From Hyphomicrobium_A sp044507625 (GTDB lineage: Bacteria > Pseudomonadota > Alphaproteobacteria > Rhizobiales > Hyphomicrobiaceae): a DNA stretch of 64,000 nt. The notes beneath the pieces are model-generated. The model was not told the DNA's origin and ran no database searches. It was given only the letters and a program-made list of their open reading frames with translations. Of this stretch, positions 8,715 through 16,349 are shown piece by piece; the first letter of the stretch is position 1; the number at the start of each line of letters is the position of its first letter. The DNA is taken from positions 1-64,000 of the forward strand of contig JBIQJE010000004.1 in assembly GCA_044507625.1 (NCBI GenBank), in the 5' to 3' direction. Position numbers and translations under genes: made by a program.

Positions 8715-9776
8715 TCAGGCGGCAATGATCACGTCATCAAAGGGCCGGCGCGCGGAGTGCGGAGGAAGAGCGACACCCTCCTTCAGATAGCCGAACCGGC
8801 ACAGCAGTTGCGGTGTGCGGCCGGGCACCGTCAGCTCCGCGAGCTTGGGACGGATGGTGGTCACTTCGATCGGCTGGTTGAGGAAGGCGCCCACGAGCCG
8901 GCGCGCCGTGAGCTGATGCAAGACGGCGGCGAGCGCGCGTCCCGTCGCCACCCATTCGGCGCGCGTGTCGCCGGCGGTCGAGAACACGCCGAGGAGCGGC
9001 GCGTCGATCACGTTGGGTTTGTCCATGCGCGCAACGGCGCTGCCGAGATCGAACATGCGGAAGAGACTCGCGGCGGCGCGCGTCGCCCAGTCGGGAAAAC
9101 CGAAACCGGGGCCCGCGAGACCGTCGCCGCTCGGCGATGTCAGCGGATGCATCCATGAGGCGAGCTCGGAGCGGAATGCCGGATCTGCGAACTGAATGCG
9201 ATCGGCATCGGCGACGAGCGCGGCCACCCTGTCCTTCACGGCGGTGTTCTCGTGGAGGGTGAGTTCCACGCCGAAGGGGCGGGCGGTTTCGATCAGCAGC
9301 GTCTGCACGTCGTGCGGCACCGGCGTATGCGCGTACGGCAGGCGCACGGTCCTGCGGGAGGCGATGGCTTCGAGCGTCTCGTAATCTTCGATGCCTTTCG
9401 AGGGCACGTCACTCAGCGTGACGCGGGCGATGACATCCGGAGCCTGCGGTACGGGCAGCGGTATGAGCGAGCCGGTGAGGCCGAAGGCGCGCAGGGCCGC
9501 GTACATCGTTTCGGCCGCACACGCGCAGGAGATCGTCAGCTCGCGGCCGTGGGGATCGACCCTTTCGAGCCTGCGGATCTCATCGGCAACGATGTCGACG
9601 TGGGAATCGGCGAGCACGAAGCACCATGGCTGCGTGTTGTGCCCGGATGGCGCGAGCACCGCATAGCGCACGAGGAAGGCGAGCACCTCGCGCGGGGTCC
9701 CATCGTGGGGAAAATCGATAGGCTCGATGTTCCAGGCTTTCTCCGAAGCAAGGGGCTGCGCGGTCGCCATCGCCAA
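8715..9776 (-). CDS. Acg-family FMN-binding nitroreductase-like protein
   Basis: This 353-residue protein resembles the Acg/Rv3131-type flavoprotein family, a double-nitroreductase fold often lacking normal reductase activity. Visible cues are APSGHNTQPW near residue 43, SCACAAETMYAALRAFGL, SRRTVRLPYAHTPV, and a C-terminal half with DAPLLGVFSTAGDTRAEWVATGRALAAVLHQLTA. In mycobacteria such proteins are stress or hypoxia induced, and no such regulation can be read here. The ATG at 9776 or the one two codons later (9770) may start translation. It is convergent with rpsD. Confidence 0.75.
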   Translation of the reverse strand: MAMATAQPLASEKAWNIEPIDFPHDGTPREVLAFLVRYAVLAPSGHNTQPWCFVLADSHVDIVADEIRRLERVDPHGRELTISCACAAETMYAALRAFGLTGSLIPLPVPQAPDVIARVTLSDVPSKGIEDYETLEAIASRRTVRLPYAHTPVPHDVQTLLIETARPFGVELTLHENTAVKDRVAALVADADRIQFADPAFRSELASWMHPLTSPSGDGLAGPGFGFPDWATRAAASLFRMFDLGSAVARMDKPNVIDAPLLGVFSTAGDTRAEWVATGRALAAVLHQLTARRLVGAFLNQPIEVTTIRPKLAELTVPGRTPQLLCRFGYLKEGVALPPHSARRPFDDVIIAA

Positions 9777-9871
9777 TCTCCGTAGCTGTGCCGGTCATCA
9801 GCGTTAGGCAATGGGCGTTGCGGAAATCTTGCTGCGCGGTGCCCAGCGGACCCGGATCGCCTCCGTATCGG

Positions 9872-10987
9872 TCAGGGTACGGTGAAACTTGCGTCTTTGC
9901 TTAACGGGCGGTGTCGGCGGGCCGGGTTCGTCGGCAGGGTGACGAGCTCTCCGGCGGGCGGTGCCGGCACTGCCGTGTCCGCTATCGGGAGCGTGCCGGC
10001 GCGGCGCGGCGGCACCGTATTGGCCCAGCCGTAGGCCAGCATGGTGATGATGGCGGAGGCGGCGAAGAAGTAGACGCCGGGCATCACCACGGCCTCGGTA
10101 TATCCGGACGAGTTCACGTAGAAGATCATCAGCGCCAGCACCATCACGTCCGTCATCGAGTAGCGGCCGAGCCATTCCATGGTGGAGAACGAGCGGCGGC
10201 GGAACTCGGGCGAGAGGTCCGGCGAGGTGACGAGCGTGAGCAGATAGAATAGCTTCAGGAACGGGAAGAAGATCGAGACGGCGAACACGACGGCGCAGAG
10301 GAAATATTCGCTGTTCTCATAGAGCGCCCAGATGATCGTGGCGATGGAATGCTCGTTCGTCCACACGAAGACGGTCGTGAAGCGGATCACCGGAAGAATG
10401 ACGCCGAGCGCAAAGAACACCGTCGCGAGGATGATGAGGAAGCTGAGGAAGAAGTTGCGCACCACCGACAGCGAGCGCGGCACGGCGGGCTCCGCGGGCG
10501 CGGGCTGCCCGGCGGCATAGCTCACATCCGCTTTCAGCCATGCATAGGAGAGGATCATCAGCGCGACGCCAGCGGTGAAGAAATAGACCGCCGGCAGGCT
10601 CGCGGCGTCGTAAACGCCCTGGCTCTTCAGGAAGAAGATCGTCAGCGCCAGCACGAGCACATCGTGCATCGACCATTTGCCGATCCATTCGATGGCCTTG
10701 AGGCGCTTGGCATGGCGGCGCAGCTCCGCGGCGGGCAGCGTCGAGACGAGCAGGAGGTAGAGCAGCTTCACGATGGGAAAGAGGATCGAGAAGACGAACA
10801 CGACGGTCGCCAGGAAGGTCTGGCCCTGACGGAGCAGCACCTCGACGGTCGAGAGCAGCGAATATTCGCTGGTCCAGAAGATGAACTTGGTGAGCCGCAG
10901 GATCGGCAGCGAGATGCCGAGCGCAAGGCACACGGCGGCGCCGATGATGGCAAAGCTCAACAGAAAACGCCGGCCGCCAAGCCGCAT
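9872..10987 (-). CDS. Tandem PqiA-domain membrane protein
   Basis: This 371-residue membrane protein consists of two similar halves, each like a paraquat-inducible protein A (PqiA) domain. Half one (about 1-150) contains WIGKWSMHDVLVLALTIFFLKSQGVYDAA. Half two (about 170-325) contains WLGRYSMTDVMVLALMIFYVNSSGYTEAV. About eight hydrophobic helices and a basic Pro-rich C-terminal tail are visible. PqiA proteins belong to inner-membrane systems for lipid transport between membranes and usually sit beside MCE-domain PqiB, but no MCE gene is near. The cytoplasmic zinc-ribbon Cys of classical PqiA were not seen. Confidence 0.75.
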   Translation of the reverse strand: MRLGGRRFLLSFAIIGAAVCLALGISLPILRLTKFIFWTSEYSLLSTVEVLLRQGQTFLATVVFVFSILFPIVKLLYLLLVSTLPAAELRRHAKRLKAIEWIGKWSMHDVLVLALTIFFLKSQGVYDAASLPAVYFFTAGVALMILSYAWLKADVSYAAGQPAPAEPAVPRSLSVVRNFFLSFLIILATVFFALGVILPVIRFTTVFVWTNEHSIATIIWALYENSEYFLCAVVFAVSIFFPFLKLFYLLTLVTSPDLSPEFRRRSFSTMEWLGRYSMTDVMVLALMIFYVNSSGYTEAVVMPGVYFFAASAIITMLAYGWANTVPPRRAGTLPIADTAVPAPPAGELVTLPTNPARRHRPLSKDASFTVP

Positions 10988-11169
10988 GGACCGTCACCCC
11001 AGATGTCTCGGCGACGATGGTAATGCGCCGGCGCCGTGCCGTCACTCAAAGGCTCGCAGACGGCAAAACTGGGGCCGGGAACGCGGGAATACTGGATGCA
11101 CCGCCGCCTTGACGGCGACACCTACGAGGTCGTTCATGCGGGGCAGGACAGCAAGCGGGCGGAAGTGCG

Positions 11170-11655
11170 TTGTCGCGAGGTCAAGACCCAGAGCTGTTGC
11201 GCCGTCTCCTGCGCGCAAAGGATCGTATGGATGCCGCCTCTCACGAGGAATGGCCGATCCTGCGTCTGGCATCGGTCAGCGGTGTCTCGGAAGCTCACTT
11301 CGCGCGGTCGTTCCGGGATGCGTTCGGCGTGCCGCCGCATCGCTATCTGCTGACGCGCCGGATCGAGCGCGCAAAGGCGCTTCTGCGCGAGACGGCGCTG
11401 CCGATCACGGAGATCGCCTTTGCGACCGGATGGAACAGCCTCGGCACGTTCGGGCGCACATTCCGCGATATCACGGGGCTGAGCCCCGGCGAGCTGCGCC
11501 TGTGCGAGAGGTCCGCCGCGCGTCGGCCCGAGCAAGTGCCCAATTGTTTCTTGAGCGCCGCCTATCGGCCGGACCTCACAATCGCAGTTTCGGAGAAGCG
11601 GCGACGGGAGGGGCTCGCTAGGGTGATGGACCCAACAGAGATGGAGGTTCCATGA
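11170..11655 (+). CDS. AraC-family transcriptional regulator (DNA-binding domain only)
   Basis: This 161-residue regulator is built of the AraC/XylS double helix-turn-helix at about 22-120: LRLASVSGVSEAHFARSFRD, then GVPPHRYLLTRRIERAKALL and ITEIAFATGWNSLGTFGRTF. There is no N-terminal effector domain. A TTG at 11170 is the most upstream plausible start and an ATG at 11227 is possible. The stop overlaps the start of the VOC gene by 4 bp, so the two are probably co-transcribed and the regulator may control this pair. Confidence 0.82.
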   Translation: MSRGQDPELLRRLLRAKDRMDAASHEEWPILRLASVSGVSEAHFARSFRDAFGVPPHRYLLTRRIERAKALLRETALPITEIAFATGWNSLGTFGRTFRDITGLSPGELRLCERSAARRPEQVPNCFLSAAYRPDLTIAVSEKRRREGLARVMDPTEMEVP

Positions 11656-12068
11656 GCCAGTGTGGTGTCGCAGTGATCGGCCTTTACGTTCGTGATCAGG
11701 ACGAGGCTTTGGCATTCTATGTCGAGAAGCTCGGTTTCCAGGTGCACACCGACGTGCGCAACGGGGACTACCGTTGGCTTACCGTGCAACATCCCAATCA
11801 GCCATCGTTCCAGCTCGGGCTCTTCACCCCGCAGCCGCCGGTCGTCGATGCCGTGACGGCTCAGTCGATACGCGAGATCGTGGCGAAGGGGGCGATGCCG
11901 CCACTCGTCCTCGCCGTCGACGACTGCCGCGCAGCGTACGACCGGATGCGTGCTCTCGGGGTGGAGTTCACGCAAGAGCCGATTGACCGGTACGGCACGA
12001 TGGACGCCGGATTTCGCGATCCGGCCGGGAATGGCTGGAAGATGATCGAGGCGCGGCGAAACGGATGA
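11652..12068 (+). CDS. VOC-superfamily (glyoxalase-like) protein
   Basis: This 138-residue protein shows paired betaalphabetabetabeta modules of the vicinal oxygen chelate fold: VIGLYVRDQDEALAFYVEKL at the start, and FRDPAGNGWKMIEA near the end where a metal ligand usually sits. Family roles range from glyoxalase to antibiotic-binding proteins and dioxygenases, so the substrate is open. Its ATG overlaps the AraC regulator stop, a common AraC-VOC arrangement. Confidence 0.82.
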   Translation: MSQCGVAVIGLYVRDQDEALAFYVEKLGFQVHTDVRNGDYRWLTVQHPNQPSFQLGLFTPQPPVVDAVTAQSIREIVAKGAMPPLVLAVDDCRAAYDRMRALGVEFTQEPIDRYGTMDAGFRDPAGNGWKMIEARRNG

Positions 12069-12155
12069 TCGGCAAGCCAAAAGCTTCGCGATGATGTCGG
12101 GTAAGCTCAGCAGAAGACGCTAGCGCAGATGGTGCGAAGGTCGGAGCGAAGGGCT

Positions 12156-12623
12156 ATGGCCAGCAAGGCGCCGGGCAAACCGGCACAGGCGGCGAATGCG
12201 GATGCCAAACCGGCGTCCGATGCGCCGGTGCTTCTGTCCGGCGGCAATCCCCAGATCGCAAAAGGATTTGGAGACGCGCCCGTGCAAGCCTACATCGCGG
12301 CGATGCCGGGGTGGAAGCGTGATATCGGGCGGCAGCTCGATGCGCTCATCGTTCGAACGGTCCCTGATGTTTGCAAAGCCGTGAAGTGGAACTCGCCGCT
12401 CTACGGTTTGGAAGGGCAGGGTTGGTTCCTGAGCCTCCATTGCTTCGCGAAATACATCAAGGTGGCCTTCTTCCGCGGCGCTGCGCTGCGTCCCGTTCCT
12501 CCGATTGCCTCCAAACACGCGCACACGCGCTATGCCCACATCGGCGAGGCGGAGCCATTGGACGAAGCTCAATTCGCCGATTGGGTGCAGCAGGCGAGCC
12601 GATTGCCAGGCGAGCGTATGTGA
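12156..12623 (+). CDS. DUF1801 (YdhG-like) protein
   Basis: This 155-residue protein has a basic, Ala/Lys-rich N-terminal tail followed by a DUF1801 domain from about residue 55: PGWKRDIGRQLDALIVRTVP, KAVKWNSPLYG and FSLHCFAKYIKVAFFRGAAL-like core strands (here written LSLHCFAKYIK). The biochemical role of this family is unknown. The ATG at 12156 is preferred (GGAG about 9 nt upstream); the ATG at 12129 would add nine basic residues. Confidence 0.75.
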   Translation: MASKAPGKPAQAANADAKPASDAPVLLSGGNPQIAKGFGDAPVQAYIAAMPGWKRDIGRQLDALIVRTVPDVCKAVKWNSPLYGLEGQGWFLSLHCFAKYIKVAFFRGAALRPVPPIASKHAHTRYAHIGEAEPLDEAQFADWVQQASRLPGERM

Positions 12624-12746
12624 GCGGCGCGGCGGCGCTTTGACACCAACGACACGCGCACGATCCGGTGCAGCCGCCGCCTAGTCCCTACGGGCGGTCT
12701 CGGAACCCTATCCAGCCCGACGCATTGCAGCCTCAGGCGTAAAGCG

Positions 12747-13394
12747 ATGAGGCCGCACATGTTTGGGCTCGCTACAAAGCGATTAGCATTGATTCTTTTT
12801 TCTGCAGCGGTCGCGCTGTTCCCCGTTGTGGCGGTTGCGCAGTCGTCCGGCGGATCGGGCGGCGGCTCCTCCGGTGGTGGGTCCTCTGCGGGCAGCGCCG
12901 GCGGTTCCACCGGCGGTGGTGTCGGCCGCGGGGCCGGCTCGCCCTCGACGGGCAGGTCGCTGGGAGGCTCGTCGCGGGCTGTTCCCGGCACGCCGAATAC
13001 GAACCCCAACGGCTTCAGGAGCAACGCTGCGCCGACGACGGCGCCGGGTACGAGAACTCCCGCCCAGGAAAACACGCGCCAGCGCGCCATGGACCTGCGC
13101 AACTCCGAGCCACCGGCGACGCAACCGACAGCGCCCGGCGACACACGCGGGCGGACGTCAGACGTCGGACAGGATGACGAGCAGCCCTCGGCCAACAGCG
13201 GGGCCTTGCCGGAGCGGGTCAGTCCCGGCCGCTCCACGGATATCAACGAGCTATCGGTCGGCGGCAGTCCGCGCCAGGGCGCGGTCGGCAGGACGATGGC
13301 CGAATGCGAAGGCGCGTGGGACGCACAAACGCACATGTCGAAGGAAAAATGGCGCGAGACGTGCCGGCGCACCCTCACCGACCCGCACCTTTGA
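12747..13394 (+). CDS. Exported Gly/Ser-rich protein of unknown function
   Basis: This 215-residue protein has a signal peptide (hydrophobic LALILFSAAVALFPVVAVAQ), a low-complexity Gly/Ser stretch (about 33-60), a Pro/Thr-rich middle, and a structured-looking C-terminus with two Cys and conserved-looking aromatics (ECEGAWDAQTHMSKEKWRETCRRT). That C-terminal pattern may be the functional part. No family was recognised. It is convergent with the GST gene. Confidence 0.62.
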   Translation: MRPHMFGLATKRLALILFSAAVALFPVVAVAQSSGGSGGGSSGGGSSAGSAGGSTGGGVGRGAGSPSTGRSLGGSSRAVPGTPNTNPNGFRSNAAPTTAPGTRTPAQENTRQRAMDLRNSEPPATQPTAPGDTRGRTSDVGQDDEQPSANSGALPERVSPGRSTDINELSVGGSPRQGAVGRTMAECEGAWDAQTHMSKEKWRETCRRTLTDPHL

Positions 13395-13453
13395 TCGTCT
13401 GATTTTGGAGCTGGACCCCGCCGTGGTGGTCAACGTGTGCGTGATGCCCGCGC

Positions 13454-14113
13454 TCAGTCGGGTGTGCCGTTGTCCTTGAGCGGGAAGTACTGGCGCCAGG
13501 GGCGCGCCTCATCGATGGCCCTTGCAATCGCGGGACGGGCCAGCAATCGCGCGCGGTAGCTGCGCAGCGCCGTGTGCGCTTGCGGAATTGCGTAGCCCCA
13601 GTGCGCGTAGAAGAGCGCCGGCGCGGCGGCGCAATCCGCGATGCCGAAGGTTTCGTTCGCGGCCCAGGTGCGGCCCTCCATCCACCGGTTGAGCCAGGCA
13701 TAGCTTTTGTCGAGCGTCGCCTTCGCTTCGCTCTCGGCCAGCGGGTCGCGCTTGTCCTCAGCGCGCAGAACATCGAGCACCATGCGCGTCAGCGGCGTCA
13801 TGACGTAATCGTCAAAGACGCCATCCATCTGCCGGGCCTCGATCGCCAGGCGTGGATCGACGGGAACCATGGGCGGGGCTTCGCCGTGGTGGAGGTCGAG
13901 ATATTCGATGATGGCGGCGGATTCGATCACGGAGCGGGTGCCGTCGACGAGCACGGGAAACTGGCCGGTGGGCGCGAAGCGGCGCACCGCCTCGGTGTTT
14001 TCGGGGTGCTCGGGGTCCACCATCATGAATTCGAACGGCACGGAGCGCTCGTAGAGGGCGATCAGTGCCTTCCAAGTGAAGGATGAGAGGGGATGGCCAT
14101 AAATGCGCAGCAT
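13454..14113 (-). CDS. Glutathione S-transferase family protein
   Basis: This 219-residue protein has an N-terminal thioredoxin-like domain (MLRIYGHPLSSFTWKALIAL; the GSH-binding VIESAAIIEYLD at about 64-75) and an all-helical C-terminal domain with the N-capping motif FGIADCAAAPALFYA. It likely conjugates glutathione or reduces a small electrophile; the class is not resolved. It lies just downstream (in transcription) of the broken grxD copy. Confidence 0.88.
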   Translation of the reverse strand: MLRIYGHPLSSFTWKALIALYERSVPFEFMMVDPEHPENTEAVRRFAPTGQFPVLVDGTRSVIESAAIIEYLDLHHGEAPPMVPVDPRLAIEARQMDGVFDDYVMTPLTRMVLDVLRAEDKRDPLAESEAKATLDKSYAWLNRWMEGRTWAANETFGIADCAAAPALFYAHWGYAIPQAHTALRSYRARLLARPAIARAIDEARPWRQYFPLKDNGTPD

Positions 14114-14208
14114 CGCGTTGCTTTCCTGGCTACGGAGTGGTCGCCATTGAAGGCACTCCGGGCATCCGGTTGTCGACGCTCAAGTGATGGCCTCGCAATG
14201 AAAGCTGA

Positions 14209-14386
14209 GTCGTAGCTGATGCCCTTGTCGTCGAACATCGCCGTCAGCTCGCCCGCCTGCAGCATCTCGCGAACGATGTCGCAGCCGCCCACGAACTCGC
14301 CCCTTGACGTAAAGCTGCGGGACCGTCGGCCAGCTGGAGAAGGCCTTGATGCCCTCGCGGATGCCCATGTCCTCGAGCACGTTGAC
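14209..14386 (-). pseudogene. Truncated, frameshifted copy of grxD (residues ~54-112)
   Basis: These 178 bases match the intact grxD at 15425-15601 almost base for base. Visible differences are one inserted C in the run at 14300-14303, which shifts the frame, and two substitutions. In one frame it reads MGIREGIKAF and WPTVPQLYVKG; after the insertion the continuation EFVGGCDIVREMLQAGELTA lies in another frame. It lacks the CGFS active site and the real C-terminus, so it cannot make a glutaredoxin. The near-identity argues that the duplication is recent or maintained. Confidence 0.88.
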
Positions 14387-14488
14387 AGGTCTAGAGGATG
14401 AGTAGCGAGAGTAATGCGCCGATGCTGCGCCATCACCAAAGCCTCACTGACGTGACTTAACTGAGACCGGAGAAGAGCTCAGCGCTTG

Positions 14489-15241
14489 TTACTCTATTCC
14501 GGCATCTTTTCCGTGTCTGATACTGCCCTTCCAGTATCCTAGTTCGATTGACGAACGGGACATTTCTGCAGCTTCGGCAGACCCCATAAATAAATCCAAG
14601 TTGAGTGGGTGTTGCCGCGTTAACGCGATTAGCTGCTCGTCGCGGGACATTGTCTGATTTAGTGCTTCTGTCACTTCATTGAGCGCTGCAAGTGAGCGTT
14701 CGCGCAATATCCCGTGCACCACTTCTAGTTGTTGCCTTAGGCGCCGTGCCAAGCTCTTATCAAACACCTGACGCTTGGTTGCCACGCCAGGTTTTGCGGC
14801 ACCATCTTTAATTTGTAGAACTACGAGTGTTGCTTGCCACTCGCCGCGATAACTACCGCCTGATCCAAAATGTGCGACTGCGTCGTCGCGGAGTTCAATC
14901 AATTCTCGATGGATTGTTTTCTGCGCTTCAGTCAACTTTGAACGCACGTCAAATGGCTTACGCACGTTTGACCCGGACTTGGTTGCACGCGCGTACAATA
15001 TGAGTGCGTTATTGAGCAAGGCCGACTTCAACGCGTGGGTATCGAAGTCTTCGACGTCCTTCGCCAAAAGTCTATCGAAGGCATCAAGGGCTTCGAGGGC
15101 CATCGCCAGATCGATGCTGAGCGAGTGCAGATCGCACGCTCGTTGAATTTTTTTGGCAAGTGGACGATGCCGTTCTTCCAATAATAGTCTTTCCGCAAGT
15201 GCGGTGAGATTAAAGCAGGGCTCTTGGGGAGGTTTCGCCAC
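14489..15241 (-). CDS. HEPN-like protein of unknown function
   Basis: This 250-residue, mostly helical protein was not recognised as a named family. Residues about 40-125 form helices ending in LRDDAVAHFG, which fits the R-x(4-6)-H signature of HEPN ribonuclease folds (Arg118, His124, with a polar residue after Arg as usual). HEPN proteins are often toxin or anti-phage RNases, which is an inference here. The start is GTG at 15241, with a weak ribosome-binding site. G+C is visibly lower than in neighbours. It sits alone between the two grxD copies, with no obvious antitoxin gene beside it. Confidence 0.6.
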   Translation of the reverse strand: MAKPPQEPCFNLTALAERLLLEERHRPLAKKIQRACDLHSLSIDLAMALEALDAFDRLLAKDVEDFDTHALKSALLNNALILYARATKSGSNVRKPFDVRSKLTEAQKTIHRELIELRDDAVAHFGSGGSYRGEWQATLVVLQIKDGAAKPGVATKRQVFDKSLARRLRQQLEVVHGILRERSLAALNEVTEALNQTMSRDEQLIALTRQHPLNLDLFMGSAEAAEMSRSSIELGYWKGSIRHGKDAGIE

Positions 15242-15403
15242 AGGCCAGTCGTTGAATGAGGTCTACAATTGTTGAGGTTGTTGCCTCAGCCAAGCGGTGC
15301 GCGCCGCAAAACTAAAGGTGGTGGGTTGGGGCAGCTTTGGTTTAAGGCCAAATTTTTTGGGTGATAAAATCTTCGCCCCAAGTTCTACCCCTAGCCGCCA
15401 AGA

Positions 15404-15760
15404 TCAGGCGAGGAGCTTCGACTTGTCGTAGCTGATGCCCTTGTCGTCGAACATCGCCGTCAGCTCGCCCGCCTGCAGCATCTCGCGAACGATGTCGCAG
15501 CCGCCCACGAACTCGCCCTTGACGTAAAGCTGCGGGACCGTCGGCCAGTTGGAGAAGGCCTTGATGCCCTCGCGGATGCCCATGTCATCGAGCACGTTGA
15601 CGTCCTTGAAGTCGACGCCGAGGGCGCGAAGGATGTGATCGACCTGTGCGGAGAACCCGCACTGGGGCATGTTCTTGTTGCCCTTCATGAACAGCACGAC
15701 GTCGTTCGATGCGATCGTCTTGCGGATCCAGTCCTCTACATCCTGCTGCGGGTTGGTCAT
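15404..15760 (-). CDS. grxD: Monothiol glutaredoxin, Grx4 family
   Basis: This 118-residue monothiol glutaredoxin has the CGFS active site (MPQCGFSAQV, about 39-42 of the mature chain), WPTVPQLYVKGEFVGGCDI for glutathione binding, and ends YDKSKLLA. The family carries [2Fe-2S] clusters bridged by glutathione and works with BolA proteins in iron-sulfur trafficking; a bolA gene lies immediately upstream. The ATG at 15760 has GGGG about 6 nt upstream; an in-frame ATG at 15772 is less likely. Its 3' half is duplicated at 14.2-14.4 kb. Confidence 0.95.
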   Translation of the reverse strand: MTNPQQDVEDWIRKTIASNDVVLFMKGNKNMPQCGFSAQVDHILRALGVDFKDVNVLDDMGIREGIKAFSNWPTVPQLYVKGEFVGGCDIVREMLQAGELTAMFDDKGISYDKSKLLA

Positions 15761-15951
15761 TGTGGGCCCCATGAAACTTTTGCGACCGGCGGGCCGGATG
15801 CCCGCAGGTCTTCAATGCGCAATGTGTGGATTGGGCCCGAGAAGTCAACTCGGCGCGGGGTCACTGGGCGGCGATTTCGCCGACCGGAGGCACGTCGAGG
15901 GACCAAACGAGCGGCGCGAGGCCGCTCTTTTCCGCCGTCCCGGCGCAGCGG

Positions 15952-16191
15952 TCAGCCCGCGGCAGGCGCGGCAGTCGTCAAGGCGAGGGCGTGCAATTCG
16001 CCGCCCATGCGTCCGCCCAGGGCCTCGTAGACCATCTGGTGCTGCTGGACGCGCGATTTGCCCTTGAATTCAGCAGCGACGACGTGGGCGGCATAGTGCT
16101 CACCGTCGCCGGCAAGGTCGCGGATCTCGACCTGCGCGTCGGGGAACTTGGCTTTGATCAGCCGTTCGATGTCCCCGGCGTCCATGGCCAT
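15952..16191 (-). CDS. BolA-family protein
   Basis: This 79-residue BolA/IbaG-type protein has the helix-turn-like core with the cluster-ligand His region: IERLIKAKFPDAQVEIRDL, then GKSRVQQHQMVYEALGGRM. BolA proteins pair with CGFS glutaredoxins to bind a [2Fe-2S] cluster, consistent with grxD directly downstream on the same strand (191 bp). The start at 16191 has GGGAG about 8 nt upstream; a second ATG two codons in is possible. Confidence 0.92.
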   Translation of the reverse strand: MAMDAGDIERLIKAKFPDAQVEIRDLAGDGEHYAAHVVAAEFKGKSRVQQHQMVYEALGGRMGGELHALALTTAAPAAG

Positions 16192-16349
16192 GTTTGCGTC
16201 TCCCTGGAAAGTTGATCCTGATGCCGAGCATAAGCCGATTTGGCTGCGGACCCAAGGCGGCGTGGGGAAAGTATGTTTCGTTGACGGGCTACCCGGCGGG
16301 GTTATAGGCCTCTTACAGGTTTCTTGCGGTTACGAGGGCTTTTGGGATT

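Larger units (their letters stand above)
14209..15601. other. Candidate insertion islet bounded by 178-bp grxD direct repeats
   Basis: Two same-orientation copies of a grxD segment (14209-14386 and 15425-15601) enclose about 1.04 kb of lower-G+C DNA. This DNA carries a single gene (HEPN-like, 14489-15241). The intact grxD is on the upstream side and the remnant on the downstream side, as expected if DNA entered the 3' part of grxD while supplying a replacement 3' end. No integrase is present, so the mechanism is open; homologous recombination or a decayed element would both fit. Confidence 0.6.
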
